64,000 bases of DNA from Certhia americana (taxonomy: Eukaryota; Chordata; Aves; Passeriformes; Certhiidae): assembly GCA_018697195.1 (NCBI GenBank), contig CM031879.1:31627427-31691426 (forward strand), written 5' to 3'. The position numbers and the translations under genes are program-made. Under the pieces are notes generated by a model. It saw only the letters and a list, made by a program, of their open reading frames with translations. It ran no database searches and was not told the origin of the DNA. Of this stretch, positions 37,061 through 50,300 are shown in pieces (positions within the stretch are counted from its first letter, which is position 1; each line of letters opens with the position of its first letter).

Positions 37061-37247
37061 GGGCCAGATCCTCAGAGCCAGCCAAACCACACATGGTGCA
37101 GGCCCAGGGTATAGGGAGGGGGAAAGTGGCTCTAAGCCATTTTTCATCTCCCTGGATTCCAGGTTGAATTGATGCCAAAGTGGCCCCTGGCATAACTGAG
37201 AGCAGGAATGCTCTAAATTACACTAGTTAGAACAGTTCCCAAGGGCC
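37061..37247. mobile_element. Ancient fold-back (palindromic) repeat, about 190 bp
   Basis: The left end GGGCCAGATCCTCAG matches the end of an old sauropsid interspersed repeat I recall, and the right end has GGGCC at 37243. Matched arms share one centre near 37156: CCTGG 37151-37155 with CCAGG 37159-37163; TTCA 37143-37146 with TGAA 37165-37168; GCCAT 37136-37140 with ATGCC 37172-37176; GTGGC 37126 with GGCCCC 37182-37187. Outer arms fit with small indels. This points to a degenerate palindromic, MITE-like element. The family name is not certain. Confidence 0.5.
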
Positions 37248-40200
37248 TATCCTATGCCACTTGCTCCTTTCCGCCTTGGCCACCTATGAAGGCCTCCTAC
37301 ACTGCCTTATTTTGTGCAGGGATTTCCTACATCAGGGAATGCCCAGCTGCCCTGTTATGGTACAAAGGTGATAAAGAATCATTCCCTAAGAATTTCCAGA
37401 ATAAATAAAGCAATTCTGTTAAAGAAAATTACAGAAATAACATAGCATTAGAATTTGTCATCTTAATGACTTTGCTTGAACATCACATTTTTCCTTCCTA
37501 CCTTCAATGTGCGTTTGACACAGGGAAAGGACTTGTTTTGAATTAGTCTGTAAAGTCTTTAAGGAGGGGGCTTTTTATGTTGAGTAAAGAATGGTCTGGA
37601 GAACTATACCAAAAATGTTTTATACCATTAGAAAAAACAGCTTTTTTTTTTTTCTAATAAGAATATTGTATGTTGTTCTAGTTTCCAAAAGGAAATGTCT
37701 GTTTTGGAGATGTGCTAATGGGAAGACTGAAGTGAGACTGGAATGATTGGAGCATATCCATCAGAAGACAAACAAGAGGGGTTATAGTTATAAAATCCCA
37801 AACAATTGTAAATATAATATCATACTAGTCTGGGAGCTCTCTTTTGCAAAGCATGTTTCCAATGAAAGATGGCAAACTGAAAATCAGCCCAAGAAAATAT
37901 TTTCTTATCCAAGGAGGATAAGACTGCAGCACTTGGGACTGCTCCAAAATCTTGAAGTGAAGAATAGAGGAAAATATTCCAAGCGAGATAAACACAACAA
38001 CAAAAACATGTTACAGTTAATGGCTTACAAGATGAATAATTTGAGTAGAGAATAAAATCTGATACTTCATACCTCATTATGATTGCTAGTTTAAGACAGA
38101 TTTTTTGGGGGTTAGAGTGCAATTTCATGAGGGCAGACTATTCCACAGCTCCCTAGAAAGGATTTGTAGCAGCTAAGGGACAGAACCACTTGACACAACT
38201 TCTTGGGCTAGGCAGGTCTTAAGTATGGTTCTGTATTGCTGCTTATAAGCAAAAAGAGGGAGATGTGTGGGGATACCAATTCTCCTTTGGGGCCACTGAG
38301 TGCCCTTGCATTATAAACAACTGTAATGCTGATCACAACAAATATTGTCAAAAGTCAGTACTGGGACACAGTGAAATAAGAGTTGAAAAAAAAGAAAACA
38401 GTGCTAGACCTGAACAGAATATCTTCAAAATGTGTGGGAAAGTTCAGTTTTTGAAGTGACCTCTGAATTTTAATTACCAACCAACAATATCTTACCTTCC
38501 TCTTGAAAGCATTGTTCTTCATACCCACATCTTCAATTTTTACGATTGTAAGTTTTCAAAAGGATTGTGGTTTGGTCTAAAGTCAGCAATTTGAACACAA
38601 AGCGTTATGTGCTTTTGTCCAAAGCAACTAGAATTTGAGCTAAAAGGTTTGAATTGGCTTTGGAAGGACTGGTGTACATTCTGAGCTGCCTCAGCGACAG
38701 CCAACAGGATTCTGTCTGTTACTTGTGCTGTTACATGTTATCTTCCACCTGTGTTTTGAGCACTGGGTACCAAAGCTGGGGCTCTGGTGCATATCCTGTG
38801 AATGTTTCACTCCCTGGTGAATCAGGAAGCCAAACAGCCTCCTCACATGGAAAGAGCACACAGAAAGCTGAGGAATAAAGTTAGTGAAATTTTCCTCCAT
38901 GTTTTCATGGGCCTACTTTTTTTAAGAAATGGATTTTTGGGTGGAGATGTGAATTTTGAATTCCCTCTGCTTTCTTACCTTTCTTGCCTAAGCATTGTGA
39001 AGATTTACAGGGTAGGAAATTCCTCTTGGATGTAAGAACTGTTAGTAAGAAAGACTGCCTTTCTGTGCACTACTGCTTTAATTAAAGAGTGTTTCTTGGA
39101 AGTCCTAGGAACAGATAGAGTAATAGCACATGTGAAGGAATATCCGTGCAGTGAAATTACCATGTCAGATGTCGCCTTCTGAACAAGGAGAGAAAGACTT
39201 GTCTGACTGAAGTGATCCTGTCCTATACTTCTTTGCTCAGAGCAAATGACTCAAATCAATTGAGAAATAAAAGCTTTACTTTTTCTTGTTAAATATAGGA
39301 GATCTCACTCTCTGAGTTCTCGAGCTTCCAGCACTATCGTTTGTTAACAAGTGCAGAACTGCAATTTTATGGCCAAATTCCTAAAGGCTGTGCTTTGACA
39401 GACAGACCAGATGTCCTTTGAAAAAAATTAGAGGTAGATTCCAGCTATAGTACAATTTTTTCCTTGGTTTCAATTCACAGGAGTTGTCTTGTGACCTCAG
39501 GCTTTGTTGCATTACATTTTGCTTCACATTGTCAGCTTTGAAAAATCAGAACTATGCCTCCTTGCCGAGTGGATTGATTTTCTAGCTATCAAGCTGCAGA
39601 CAGCACCAGAGAGCCAGTGTACTGGCTTCTTGCAGGTCAGTCAGCGCTCAGTTTTAATTCAGTGAGATTTTATGGACCTGACAAGCTACCTAGAATATGC
39701 ACATGCTGGAAGTTTAGCAAAATCACGCTTACTAAGATTGCCTTCTTTCACAGGGCAGTTTGTGAAGCACTGGAAACACACAGGTGGCATGTTACAGTGT
39801 CAAGACAGGTTTTCTGAACTTATTGCTGCTACTGACCCATAAGAACACTAAGAATGTTCTGAATAGCTTCTTTTTTTTGGCAGATAACTTAAATGATCAT
39901 GAGATGGCACTTTCAAATACCAAAGTAATTTTGTCATTCTTTGGGGAAATCTTAAGAAAATTAATAATGTTTTATGACATCTGTGCCAAGCTATCTGTGC
40001 ACAGTATGTTAAATCTGCAGTAAGACGTGGTCTTACTGGAGATCTCTTCCCCCCTACAGACAATTTAGTCTACCATGTATTTGACAAGTAGATACAATTC
40101 TGATTTTATAAGGGCATAAACTGAGTTTGTAATTGTTTGCTAATTAGAGCAAAGTCTTATGGGCTGTCAGTAGCACAATCCAAAAAGAACTTAGATATAA

Positions 40201-42722
40201 CTTTAACTACAGGTTCAGAAAGGTGTTAGACACCCAAAAAAATGGTGTAAGGTGAGATCTAACTTTCTTGAGAAAAACTGATTTAGAAAGGAATACATGA
40301 TCGGAACTAGAGTTCACTAAATTCAGGGTAATGGTATCTCTGAGCTGGATTTTTCTTTGGAAGTCTAGTTCAGCTGTAGGGATGTAGACAAGGACTATAA
40401 ACAAGAGTAGAACTTACCACCAGTACACCATCCAGGTTAATTACATGTCTCAGAGGGGGATGGAGTAACATTGAATTAATAGTCTTTAGCTTAAAAATTC
40501 AAATTCACAAAATAAAATAAAATATTTTGCATTCTAAAATTGAAATTAGTCATATAGATTGGAGAAGGAAACATTCATTCAGCAGGAAACTCCAATATTT
40601 TGATGTGTGTTTACCACCGGAGCTAGAATGAGATATTAAAGCTTTTACTGAGTAGTATTTTCCCCGAAAGCTGTTATTGACAGTATCAGAATACTCAGGT
40701 TTTTTATAAACTCCAGACATGATCACATGATTTATAAGTCTAAAAGTAATGAGATTTTTGGATTGTGTCCTAGAGGAAGAAATAACTTTATTCTTTTGAC
40801 TCTTATGACTTTGAGCAGTCTAACTGGACTGAATGATGGCAGTGAGAATACTCATGGGAGGAGAAAGAGTTGTGATCAGAGCCACACAGAGGTGTCCCTG
40901 TTTGCAAGGACTTTGCCCACGTCTCACATTGACATTTTGCAGATAAGAACTTGAATGCAGTGATAGCAGTATGTGAAAGCTTGAGCAGTATCTGCACACA
41001 GTCCTTAACTCGTGCCAGTGTGGGTTTTCCTTTGCCTTTATATGCACCAAATTCACCCACAACATTTTTTAGATATGAAAGTATTACATTACATTTAGTA
41101 GTCAGTTTGAAAATATTAAACTTCTCAATTATTACATAAATGGTTTTTGAAGAGGCTAATCACCATTATGGACTGGCTTTATAAAACACAAACCTAGTTT
41201 TCAGCTACAAAACAGCTCCCAAACTACAACTGATTTCCAACTTTTAAAATGGCCTAATAAATGTTCTTGAAATATGCTGAGATCAATTTGTACTTACTTG
41301 GAAATCTGGTGTAAAATCATATACGTCTGACAGGCAGTTAAACCCCTCTGTGGGATGGGAGAAAATCCTGTTTTAATGGAATTGTTCGGAAGTATCCTAT
41401 AGCACTGCTCTATTCAGTTTTCATCCAGCTTTGTTTTGCTTCCTTGTTCCTCAGTCTTCTGAACCCTAGTGCAGAGACTGCTTCCAGACATTTATCCTCA
41501 CTCTCGCTTAGTCTCAAGGGAAATTATGCTTGTGATTGGTCCACATATATTTCTCATTTAATACCAATTTTCTAACCCTGCACTATCTTTGTCTTCATTG
41601 CATCATCCTCAGAAAATTATTGTCCCTTGTTTTCTCAATGCATTTATTAGCCTTGATCTTCTTCACTAGTCTGTGGGAACCACAATTCCTCCCATAAGGA
41701 TGTTGCTTCAAATACACAAGCAGTCTGTATTCGCCCCTCATTCAGATTCTGTCCAGATGCATCCACCCTAATCTTTTGCTTATCTAGTGCAGGTCCTTTG
41801 GGCAAAGTCTGAAATGAGGCTAAGAACTCAGTGACTGGAAAGGTGCCAGCATGCCTTCCATTCTGTAGTAATTTATCACAGATTTTAGAAATGAAATTTT
41901 CCAGCATATAATTATAGGGATGAACAGTGTCCATTTATTAGAAGTCCTGGACTTAGAAGAGATAGACTCTGGTCTATCAGTTACAGGTGTTTCTGGCTAA
42001 TGCTATTAAAACATGCACCTGTTATTCCCATTTTTCATGCTATGCCTTTTTACTAGTAATTCCAGTCCCCTTCTTGGGCCCTTATGAAATGATACTCAAA
42101 CAAAACCACAAGTGGTGCAGTTTAACATTGCTCCACAGCCTGTGTACAGCTGAATGCTCATGTAGGTTTATTTTCTCTTCTCATTACAGCAACTGTCCTT
42201 TTAGCAACTTTAGAGGGTTGCCTATTCTTGCTCACTGCTAATCAAATGAAGAGCATGCTTTCAAAAGAAATGAGCAGAATGTAAGTGTCAGCATACTCAG
42301 GTATCTCCCAGTTTTCTGATGGCTTTGAGGGAATGGCCATGAGAAACTGGGAGGCCAGAGCTGGAAGATACAGAAAGGGTAAAAAAATGGTATTGGTACA
42401 AACTGTTGATTGTGGCTCTTTCCAAGATTACATGTGTAGGCACTGAAAAGAGTGTAATTACTGATAATGTGGCTATCTTTTAAAAAAAATCACAAACTGA
42501 TCAACATCAGTTTTTCCTAAAAGAGCTACTCCTGAGCACTGAATAACCTGGGATCTCAGGACCTGAGATTGTTACCCCACCATTTCCTTCTGAGACCCCA
42601 GAAAGTGAGATAGAATCCTGAACAGATCAATCGATTAAGGTGTTACCAACTCATAATTTTTTATTCCCCTCAGTTTTAAAGGGTGGTTAGGGCTCTCCAT
42701 CAGAGCAGGTTTTGAAAGCATA
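37248..42722. other. Non-coding sequence, nothing recognised
   Basis: Reading frames around 100 codons (for example 37747-38055 plus and 41647-41934 minus) show no recognised domain or splice context. No confident repeat family. Confidence 0.5.
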
Positions 42723-42758
42723 GTTGTAGAGAAATGCAGAGTTGTAGAGAAATGCAGA
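42723..42758. repeat. 18-bp perfect tandem duplication
   Basis: GTTGTAGAGAAATGCAGA occurs twice in direct succession. Confidence 0.97.
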
Positions 42759-44235
42759 TGGCAGTTAGCAGCTACTAGTCTAATAACAGAGTGCATTTGT
42801 AATGATAATAACTCATTATCTGTGTAAATATAGTTTAGTAATTTTCAAGTAAATATAAAGAAATCTGAAAAGAGAAGACTAACATAATACATTCTATAAG
42901 AAAAGACTATACAAAGTAACTTTTTTCTTTCTAATCCTTAGCTGTGAAGTGCAGGCTGTTCAGTGCCACAGCACATCTGTACATATGTAGACACTTTGGT
43001 ATAATCCGTGACGAAAATCTTACAAATGTGCTTGTTGTTTAAGGTTCTACTCTACCACTAAGATATGTTAATTAGTTAAAGTGAAGCCACTAATTTAGAT
43101 TGTTTGTAAGTAAGTTTATTGTTGGTGACTTTTGTGGAACACATTAAGTACATAGATTTCAGAGCATGATTTTTTTTTTCTTTTAATTGTATGAATGTCT
43201 CAAATGGAAGAGTGCTTCTTAAATTAATATGATCTCACTTATTGCCTTTAAAAAGTTTGTCTGGTCCAGTCAGTCTCTTGTCACTGTGGCAAAGTGGGAT
43301 ACATTACAGGTATGTCAATTACCAGAGTAGGAAGAGAATATAAACAGAGATTAAGATTCAGTAAATCTAACACACATAGAAATATGTTGCTGTCTGCCTG
43401 CTGTAATTTTACAAAATAGGGAGAAAGGGGAAAGATTCTGGGGCAGTAATTTTGGTAAATCCACTAGTTTTAGAAGTCTTCCTGTTGTGGCATCCACTTG
43501 AGGCAGCTAAAACTGCAATCAAGAAAAGAAGCAGCAAAATCAGTAAATATTTTAAACGTGAATGCGTGGTGGCTTCTTTACTTTGACAAGAAATGTTTGC
43601 AGTGCTCCTCTAAATCTTCCCAATTGCTTCACATTTTGCTAAATGTTTTTAAAATCTTCATAGGTCCTCAGGAAAGTTTTTTAAGAACTGCTTCTGACTT
43701 ACTTTCTGTCTTAAGAACTGAAACTTCAAGGTGCTTATCCTCCTCAAATTCTGTTGAGACCAGGGATTGATTACTCTTAGGTTCTTGCAAGACCAGGCCC
43801 TGTAAGCGAACTTGATCAGTTAAGCTGGTGCTCTAGAAGTTGCTGAATTGTCTCCCATTTTGTTTTCTGTCAATGGCCAATTTCAGTATAAGACCACTCT
43901 TTACAAATTGGTAGGAGCACATTCAGAGCCTTGAAAGAAATTGTCTGGTTGCCATGAACTGTAGATTTAATTTTAGAACAATATATATAGCCAAATAGGT
44001 GACCGATTCTCAAAAGCATTTGTCCTTTTCCAGCAATGGCTTCTGGTTCAAAAGTCTCAGTCATCTGCTTTCAGTTTTATGTATTTTGATGTTATTTTTT
44101 ATTTAGTCAACATTTTTTGGGGCCATTATTATAAGAGGAAGTCTGGGTAATTAAAACTATCATGTCTTCACAATCATTAATGGTAAAACACATCTGCTGA
44201 CATGAATTTGTCTCTTTTCTTTAATTACTTCAGCT

Positions 44236-44289
44236 GCTTCAGAAATGCTGAAGCTTTTCTTCTGTGACATCAGTGTAGTAGTCTACTAC
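44236..44289. repeat. Two adjacent short hairpins
   Basis: GCTTCAG, loop AAATG, CTGAAGC at 44236-44254, then GTAGTAG, T, CTACTAC at 44275-44289. Each stem is 7 bp and perfect. Probably chance, but the pair is close together. Confidence 0.6.
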
Positions 44290-45666
44290 TGTAGTCAGTT
44301 AATGTTAATAAGGGCTGGCTGAAAAAGCATCAGGTATTAACAATTAAAGTGGGTAGGGCCATCTGAAACCACAAAATGCGGCCTGCTTTTTCTGCTTATT
44401 GGCACTTTCTCTGGAATATAGAAATTTTCAACTATTTAATCACTTTCACACTGATTGGTAACAAGTGGTCACTAGCTTTTTTTCTGTAGTGGCTGCTATG
44501 TAAAAACAGAAAAAATGGGAATGCCTGATTATATGGGCATGTCTATTGCACAATTGTCTGCCTAAATATTCTGGATAATTTATGTTTCTATTGGGGAAAC
44601 ATTTCTGGACTAACCCTTTTCTTTAAAACTGTGTGAATTAAACTAGTACAGTTTTGCAAAGCTCATATTGGTTAAGTGATGGGCTTGTTGACATTTCTGC
44701 GGTTTTGCTGGCAGGGCTATTCCTTAAAAAAATATCGGAACAGAAAGTATTTTTTTCCTCTGTTACGGCACCTATTAGAGATTTGGAGACTTGATGTTTA
44801 TGTTCTATATTCTATAATCAACATATTCCTAGCAGGGGATTATCCTGATTAGATTCTTGGGACACATCTGTGATCTGTCCAAAGAACAAGATGAGCTGGC
44901 TGTCAAACTGACTCACCAACCATGCTCATTCTGGACCCTCAAGTCTGCCTGTAAAGGTCGCTTCATCAGAACTACCTATGCCCTCTAGAGTCTTCAAGAC
45001 TCATACTGTCTAGTTTTTCTGGTTTTATAGTCCAGTTTCTGTGCGTGGGGCCAAGCATGCTATAGCCTGGATAGACTCTATGAATGTTTTGAGCTGCAGG
45101 GTAATACCTGAGAGGACAACATCTGGCAGTGTGGGATGATGCTGTGGGTGGATAATGGAACTCTAAATACTTTGGTCTGGGGCCTCCTTTTTGCCCTACA
45201 TCATAAACATAAGGTGAGTATTTTCCCCTTGTGCAGCAGATAGCAGAGCTACCAGGTTGTACCATACACTAGACAGGAGGGGTAACAATTCAGCAGTGCC
45301 AACAAGAGACAGGGCAGAGGCAATGAATTCTGGCTGCGACCATCCCTTTTGATCAAAGTTGGTAAATGTTAACAAACCATTCAGAGCCAGGGAAAAGCAG
45401 AAACATGCTATAACATAGGTCATAGCTGGCCATATGCTGCGAGCAGTGATTTCATGTGGCAAGTATGAATAGACCTGTTTCTGGGAACTAGTTGGGATTG
45501 AATTAGAATTGATTAGTAGATTTTGTCCTTCTTAAACAGAATGTCCTTTCTTAGCCTTTGCATGTTAATGCTTGAGCTGGTCACTAACTGAGATGGAAGT
45601 TCCCCATTGGCTTCAGAGGAAGGGGGATGGAAAAAATTACACAGCAGGATGAAACCTATTTTATGC

Positions 45667-45689
45667 ACTTAAAACTTAGAGTTTTAAGT
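45667..45689. repeat. 10-bp inverted repeat, 3-nt loop
   Basis: ACTTAAAACT, loop TAG, AGTTTTAAGT. Perfect arms, AT-rich; may be chance. Confidence 0.8.
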
Positions 45690-47229
45690 TCGAGGCTTAT
45701 CTGTGTTTGTTTTCCACTGTGCAGAACCTAGTGGCAGTGGTTTGTCAGGTGTCTTTCTCTAGGCTTTTGAAAGCACATACATTTTCTCTTCTTTCTGTCC
45801 TTCGGAGAGCGTCTTCTGTGGATGTAGTGGATTTAATTACTTAAGTCTTGTTCACATCCTGGTACTTCATAGGTAGCTGTTCCTTAAATCTCTGACAGTA
45901 ACGTGATATGTATAGGGATTCTCAACAGAAGGAATATGCAGACAATATGGTCACTACTGTAACACCCCTTTATTTAAGCTGCAATTGCAATTCATAAAAT
46001 CATTGCAAAATAATAAAAAAATGGTTGTAAGATAAATACCATAGATACGGTCCCTAGAAACCACATCTCACTTTAATTGAGAACAGATGCAATATTGCAG
46101 AAGCCCAGGGAATGCTGCAGTTCGTATTCTCCCTCCCTGGCTCCTTCTAGGGGAGCACAATACATTTTGACTAACATACATCCTTGTCAAGTTCGTATGC
46201 AAATTTTTTTCTTAAATATAAACCAAAATTAATTTAAAATATCCTTGCACTCAGAAGTGGTGATTCATAGATGCTATTTTCCTATTTCCTTTGTTCATGA
46301 AACATTGCCTGTACTTTCGGTTGTGCCTTTAAGATTTCCAATTGAACAGGGCATCTGGGAACTCAAGGGAGCACTTGCTTTGCCAAAAATTCACAAGCAC
46401 AAATAGCGATGAATTGGGAAATGTATATCTGTTATCTGGTTCATCTTCTAGTTCAAAGATTTTGTTTGGGCTAGTCTTTCACGTTACTTATCATTACTTC
46501 TGGAAAAAAAAAAAAAGCATGAAGTCATACAGTGCTCCCAGAACTCATATCTCTATTGAAACAGGCACTAGAGAAAAGAAATAGAACCTGGTATTTTTCA
46601 GTCCCACTCGTTTAACTGATGAGAGACTATAATATATCCTTAGCCTGAAAATACTCCTCTGTGGATTTTTGGAGACAGAAACCAGGTATTAAGGAACACA
46701 GATACAAACAGCTTAATAGTCCAGGTGCATAACTTGCACTTTTAAGTCATTCTCTCACCCACACCCATATAAAACTATTTTATTCTGAAAGCCAAGTCAA
46801 ATGCACAACCCAGTATAACCATTTTAACAGCATCAAATATGCCTCTGTGTAGCTCTCCTCTTGCTAGCTTTAAGGATTGCCTAAAGCAAATCCAATTCTT
46901 TGGGGGAAATATCAAGGTTTAGGAGGCTTCAAAACAATTGCCAACCAAACACAGTCAATTCCTGCTCAGTCAGTTGATTTGAGATAAATTTTTTAGTGTA
47001 ACTGTTTTGAAGAAAAGTGCCGACCACAAGATAGCATCTCCAAGCAGAACACAGCACATCATGAAGAATAATGTTAAGGATTATGCTTACAGGTCAATCC
47101 TTGTTCTCTGTATTGCACTAGCCATTTGGAGTGTGAGCCACACTTACTTTATTTATTTAAAAAATACATTGCTCCTCCTTACAATATTTTTATAAATACT
47201 AGTAAATTATCTCTCTGGATAGTTCTGGG

Positions 47230-47355
47230 AGGCACATCACTAGCATGAATTATTTTTTATTTTCTGAGGAGAAAATGAGGCACAGCAGCTGTGTCTCTCA
47301 CCCAAGATCTTCTAGATAATCTGAAAAAGCAAAAGAAAATTAGTCCGGATCCCAC
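47230..47355 (-). mobile_element. MIR-like remnant (minus)
   Basis: TTTTATTTTCTGAGGAGAAA, then ATGAGGCACAGCAGCTGTGT, then CTCACCCAAGATCTTCTAGA follows the reverse-complement MIR order (ttttacagatgaggaaactgaggcacag ... cttgcccaaggtcacacagctag). Confidence 0.45.
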
Positions 47356-50300
47356 TTACTTGAAGCCTCTCTGCTTTCTCTGCTAATATTGTGTCTTGCT
47401 CTTTAATATTTCAGATTAGCGTACAGTGAGCAGGGAAAGAGTTCATAATGAGATAGTCTTCCATGGAATTTTTCCAGGGTTCCACCTAGACATGGCATTT
47501 TTATTTATATTTTTTCAGAAGGACTCTCCCTTCCCCAGGCCTCACAAAAGTTTCTCTGATGGAGAGATGGGACAACTTGGGAGGTCTGTGTGAAGAACTA
47601 CATTTTGCTGGATACACTCCTGCTGTTAGCAAATTGCTCCAATGGGAGGACTAGCCACCTAACTCAGTCAACCTACTGAAATGGATTCCCTATTTTATAG
47701 AGATAGATCCTCTCAGTTAACTCATCTGTAGGATTGTAAAAAATGAGAGACAGAGCACATACTACATGGGGGGACTAAACAAAAGCTAATGGGTAGTGTT
47801 TTGTTTGGTATCAACAGAGGTTGGTAATTATCTGTTTGCTGTTTGCCCTACCTCAATGTTAATGCTTTCCCTATCTCTCCTCACTGATTCTGGTTTTGAT
47901 TTTATAAACATAAACCAGTCAAAAAGTTCCACAGGGAGCAGAGAAAGAACTCCTTACAGATTACTGCCAGTACTGTCAAAGAGAAAAAAAAGTACATGCA
48001 AAACCTACAAAGTATTCTCATGAGACCCTCATCGATGTTTGCATTTTACCTGAGCTCTGTGAAATATGAATCCACTGCTCTTTACTGCTACCTGTACAAG
48101 TCAGAAACTGCCCAAGCAATTGGAAAACTTGGTCCTAAGTTACAGGCTTTGACTGGATGTTTCCTTCAGTCAGCTTTGGCAGATTATGAAAATATACTGG
48201 CTTTTGGAACAGCTAGTTCATCACAGGAAAACCAGACTACAGAATTGTATTATTTCTGCTGCTCTCTTCGAAGACAGGTCCAGGTCTCCAGTTCTCTCTC
48301 TTGAAGTTCATGAATATTCTCAGCTGGCTAATTTTGCTCCTGCTAGTTTTCTGGCAGCAGCACTGTTACATCAGTGAGTTTCTCACAGTGTTGGCTAGCT
48401 TCTGAAACCTGGTCATGTTTTTTGAAAGAGCAATGTGTAATTATAGCTGTGTGACTTTTGTTTTTTCCTTTGTTGTAGCTTGTCAAAGCAACTGACAGGT
48501 CTATCAAATCTGAACTCTGAGCTATAAAGAAGGCAAGAAAGCAGGGCATAGATGGGTAATTTGTTGGAATACCTGTCAGGTAGGAGATCCAGCTAAGGCA
48601 AATGGCAAGATAGGAACTGTTTATTGTGTGTCTTTTTACAGGCTGTACTCAGTAGTGAAAATTGCTTGGAAGACAAATATGATGCTTTCTCTCCTACTGT
48701 AACTGAAGGTCACTTAAATGTGAATGAATTTTGCAGTATGACTTAATGTGGTAAACAGCTAGGTAAAGGAACTGATCGTTTCAAGTTTCAGACCATGAAC
48801 TTAGCAAGCACAAAGAAAGCAACTAGATGGCTACAACCATATATACTCAGTTTCAAACAGTGAACAAAGAATGAGAGTTGAACCGTCAACTTGTGAAGCT
48901 GAACTTATTCTATTGGAAGTTATCAGTGATTGATCTAAACAATTAAGCACAGGGAGAATTATATACCAGTAAATTGACATCACGCTCCTTTCTGTTTGGG
49001 TTTGTGATCCTTCATCAGTCAATGACCTTCTGGGAGATGGGATTGTACTCCACATCGATATGCATGCTCCTTAGTTACTTATAATTTTAAAGCTGTGGTA
49101 TCGCAGTTCTTGTCAGTGTTTCTGGCAATATCGCTGACATCACTGGAAAATGGGAGCCTAGATGCTAGACTATTATGGTTAGTTCTGTAATGAGCACAGC
49201 TATCCAGGCTGGAATGGGATAGGAGAAACTAGTCAATGTTTCATCTCAACAGCAAAATAAGAAAGAAGGAAAATATCTACAGTAATTCACAGACTCTTTG
49301 CCACAACTCTGTGGGAAACCCATATCCTTGCATCTTTAAGTCATGGAAACACTTATTGTGTTAGTTTTTGTTGTCATACTATATTAACTGATCATTGTTT
49401 TAATTGTATGAACTCTGCTAGATTGCAAATAAGCTGTAAAATCATACCATGATGTATATGACAAACAGATATTACATAGTATCGCTTCAATTAGTCTTGA
49501 TTGTTTGTTGAGTCACTCTCTGAAGCCAGTAAGTCCCAGTCTTTTAAATCTACAAGAAAAGACATCAACATCTGTTCTTACCAATTTCTGTGTGCCTAGT
49601 AGCGTCCTCTCCCAGTTTGGTTTCTCACATGAAAGACTCACTCTGTTGTGTAGGAAAACACCATCATCTCCTTGTTCACCGATGCTTATTACAAGACAAA
49701 AACATTCTGCTGTACTAGAGATAAGCTACTACATTGTATTTTATTGAGGAGGAAGATTGATGCAGATTGAGCATTACATAATAGCATATTATTTTAAAAT
49801 ATACAATAAAATGAGCTTTGGATCAAAAGATTGATACTAACATTCATCATACCAGCTAAGCTTTTTAGCTCCTATTTGGATAAAAGAACAGGATTTATAT
49901 AAAGGTATGTCACTGGCTCGTAACTCAGGAAAGAAGTCTCCATTACAGACCTCTGTAATTTCAGACCTTGCATGGAAAACCCCAAACCAAATAAAAGTAA
50001 ATATGTGCCTATTTGTATCTCAGGTTCCTTGGGTAGACAAAAGAATGCAACCAGACTCCTGGGATACCTACAACTTGTAGACATGGGCAGCTAAGCCAGC
50101 ATACCTTTGTAAAAGAAAGCTGAATGACCTAGATTCTTTCAGATATGCAGTCACCATTCTGCAAGACCTGAAGAATTTACGCTAATGGTTTGGTGTTCAA
50201 AATGGTTCACAGATGCAGAAGGTCAGATCCAGGGAGGATTTACGTGCCTAAAAGTTAATTCTTGCAACACCAGCCTTCTGATACCTGCTCCTTGGTGCTC

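Larger units (their letters stand above)
42759..47229. other. Non-coding sequence, nothing recognised
   Basis: AT-rich. Contains a pair of small inverted repeats at 44236-44289 and a 10-bp inverted repeat at 45667-45689, but no exon or known repeat. Confidence 0.5.
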
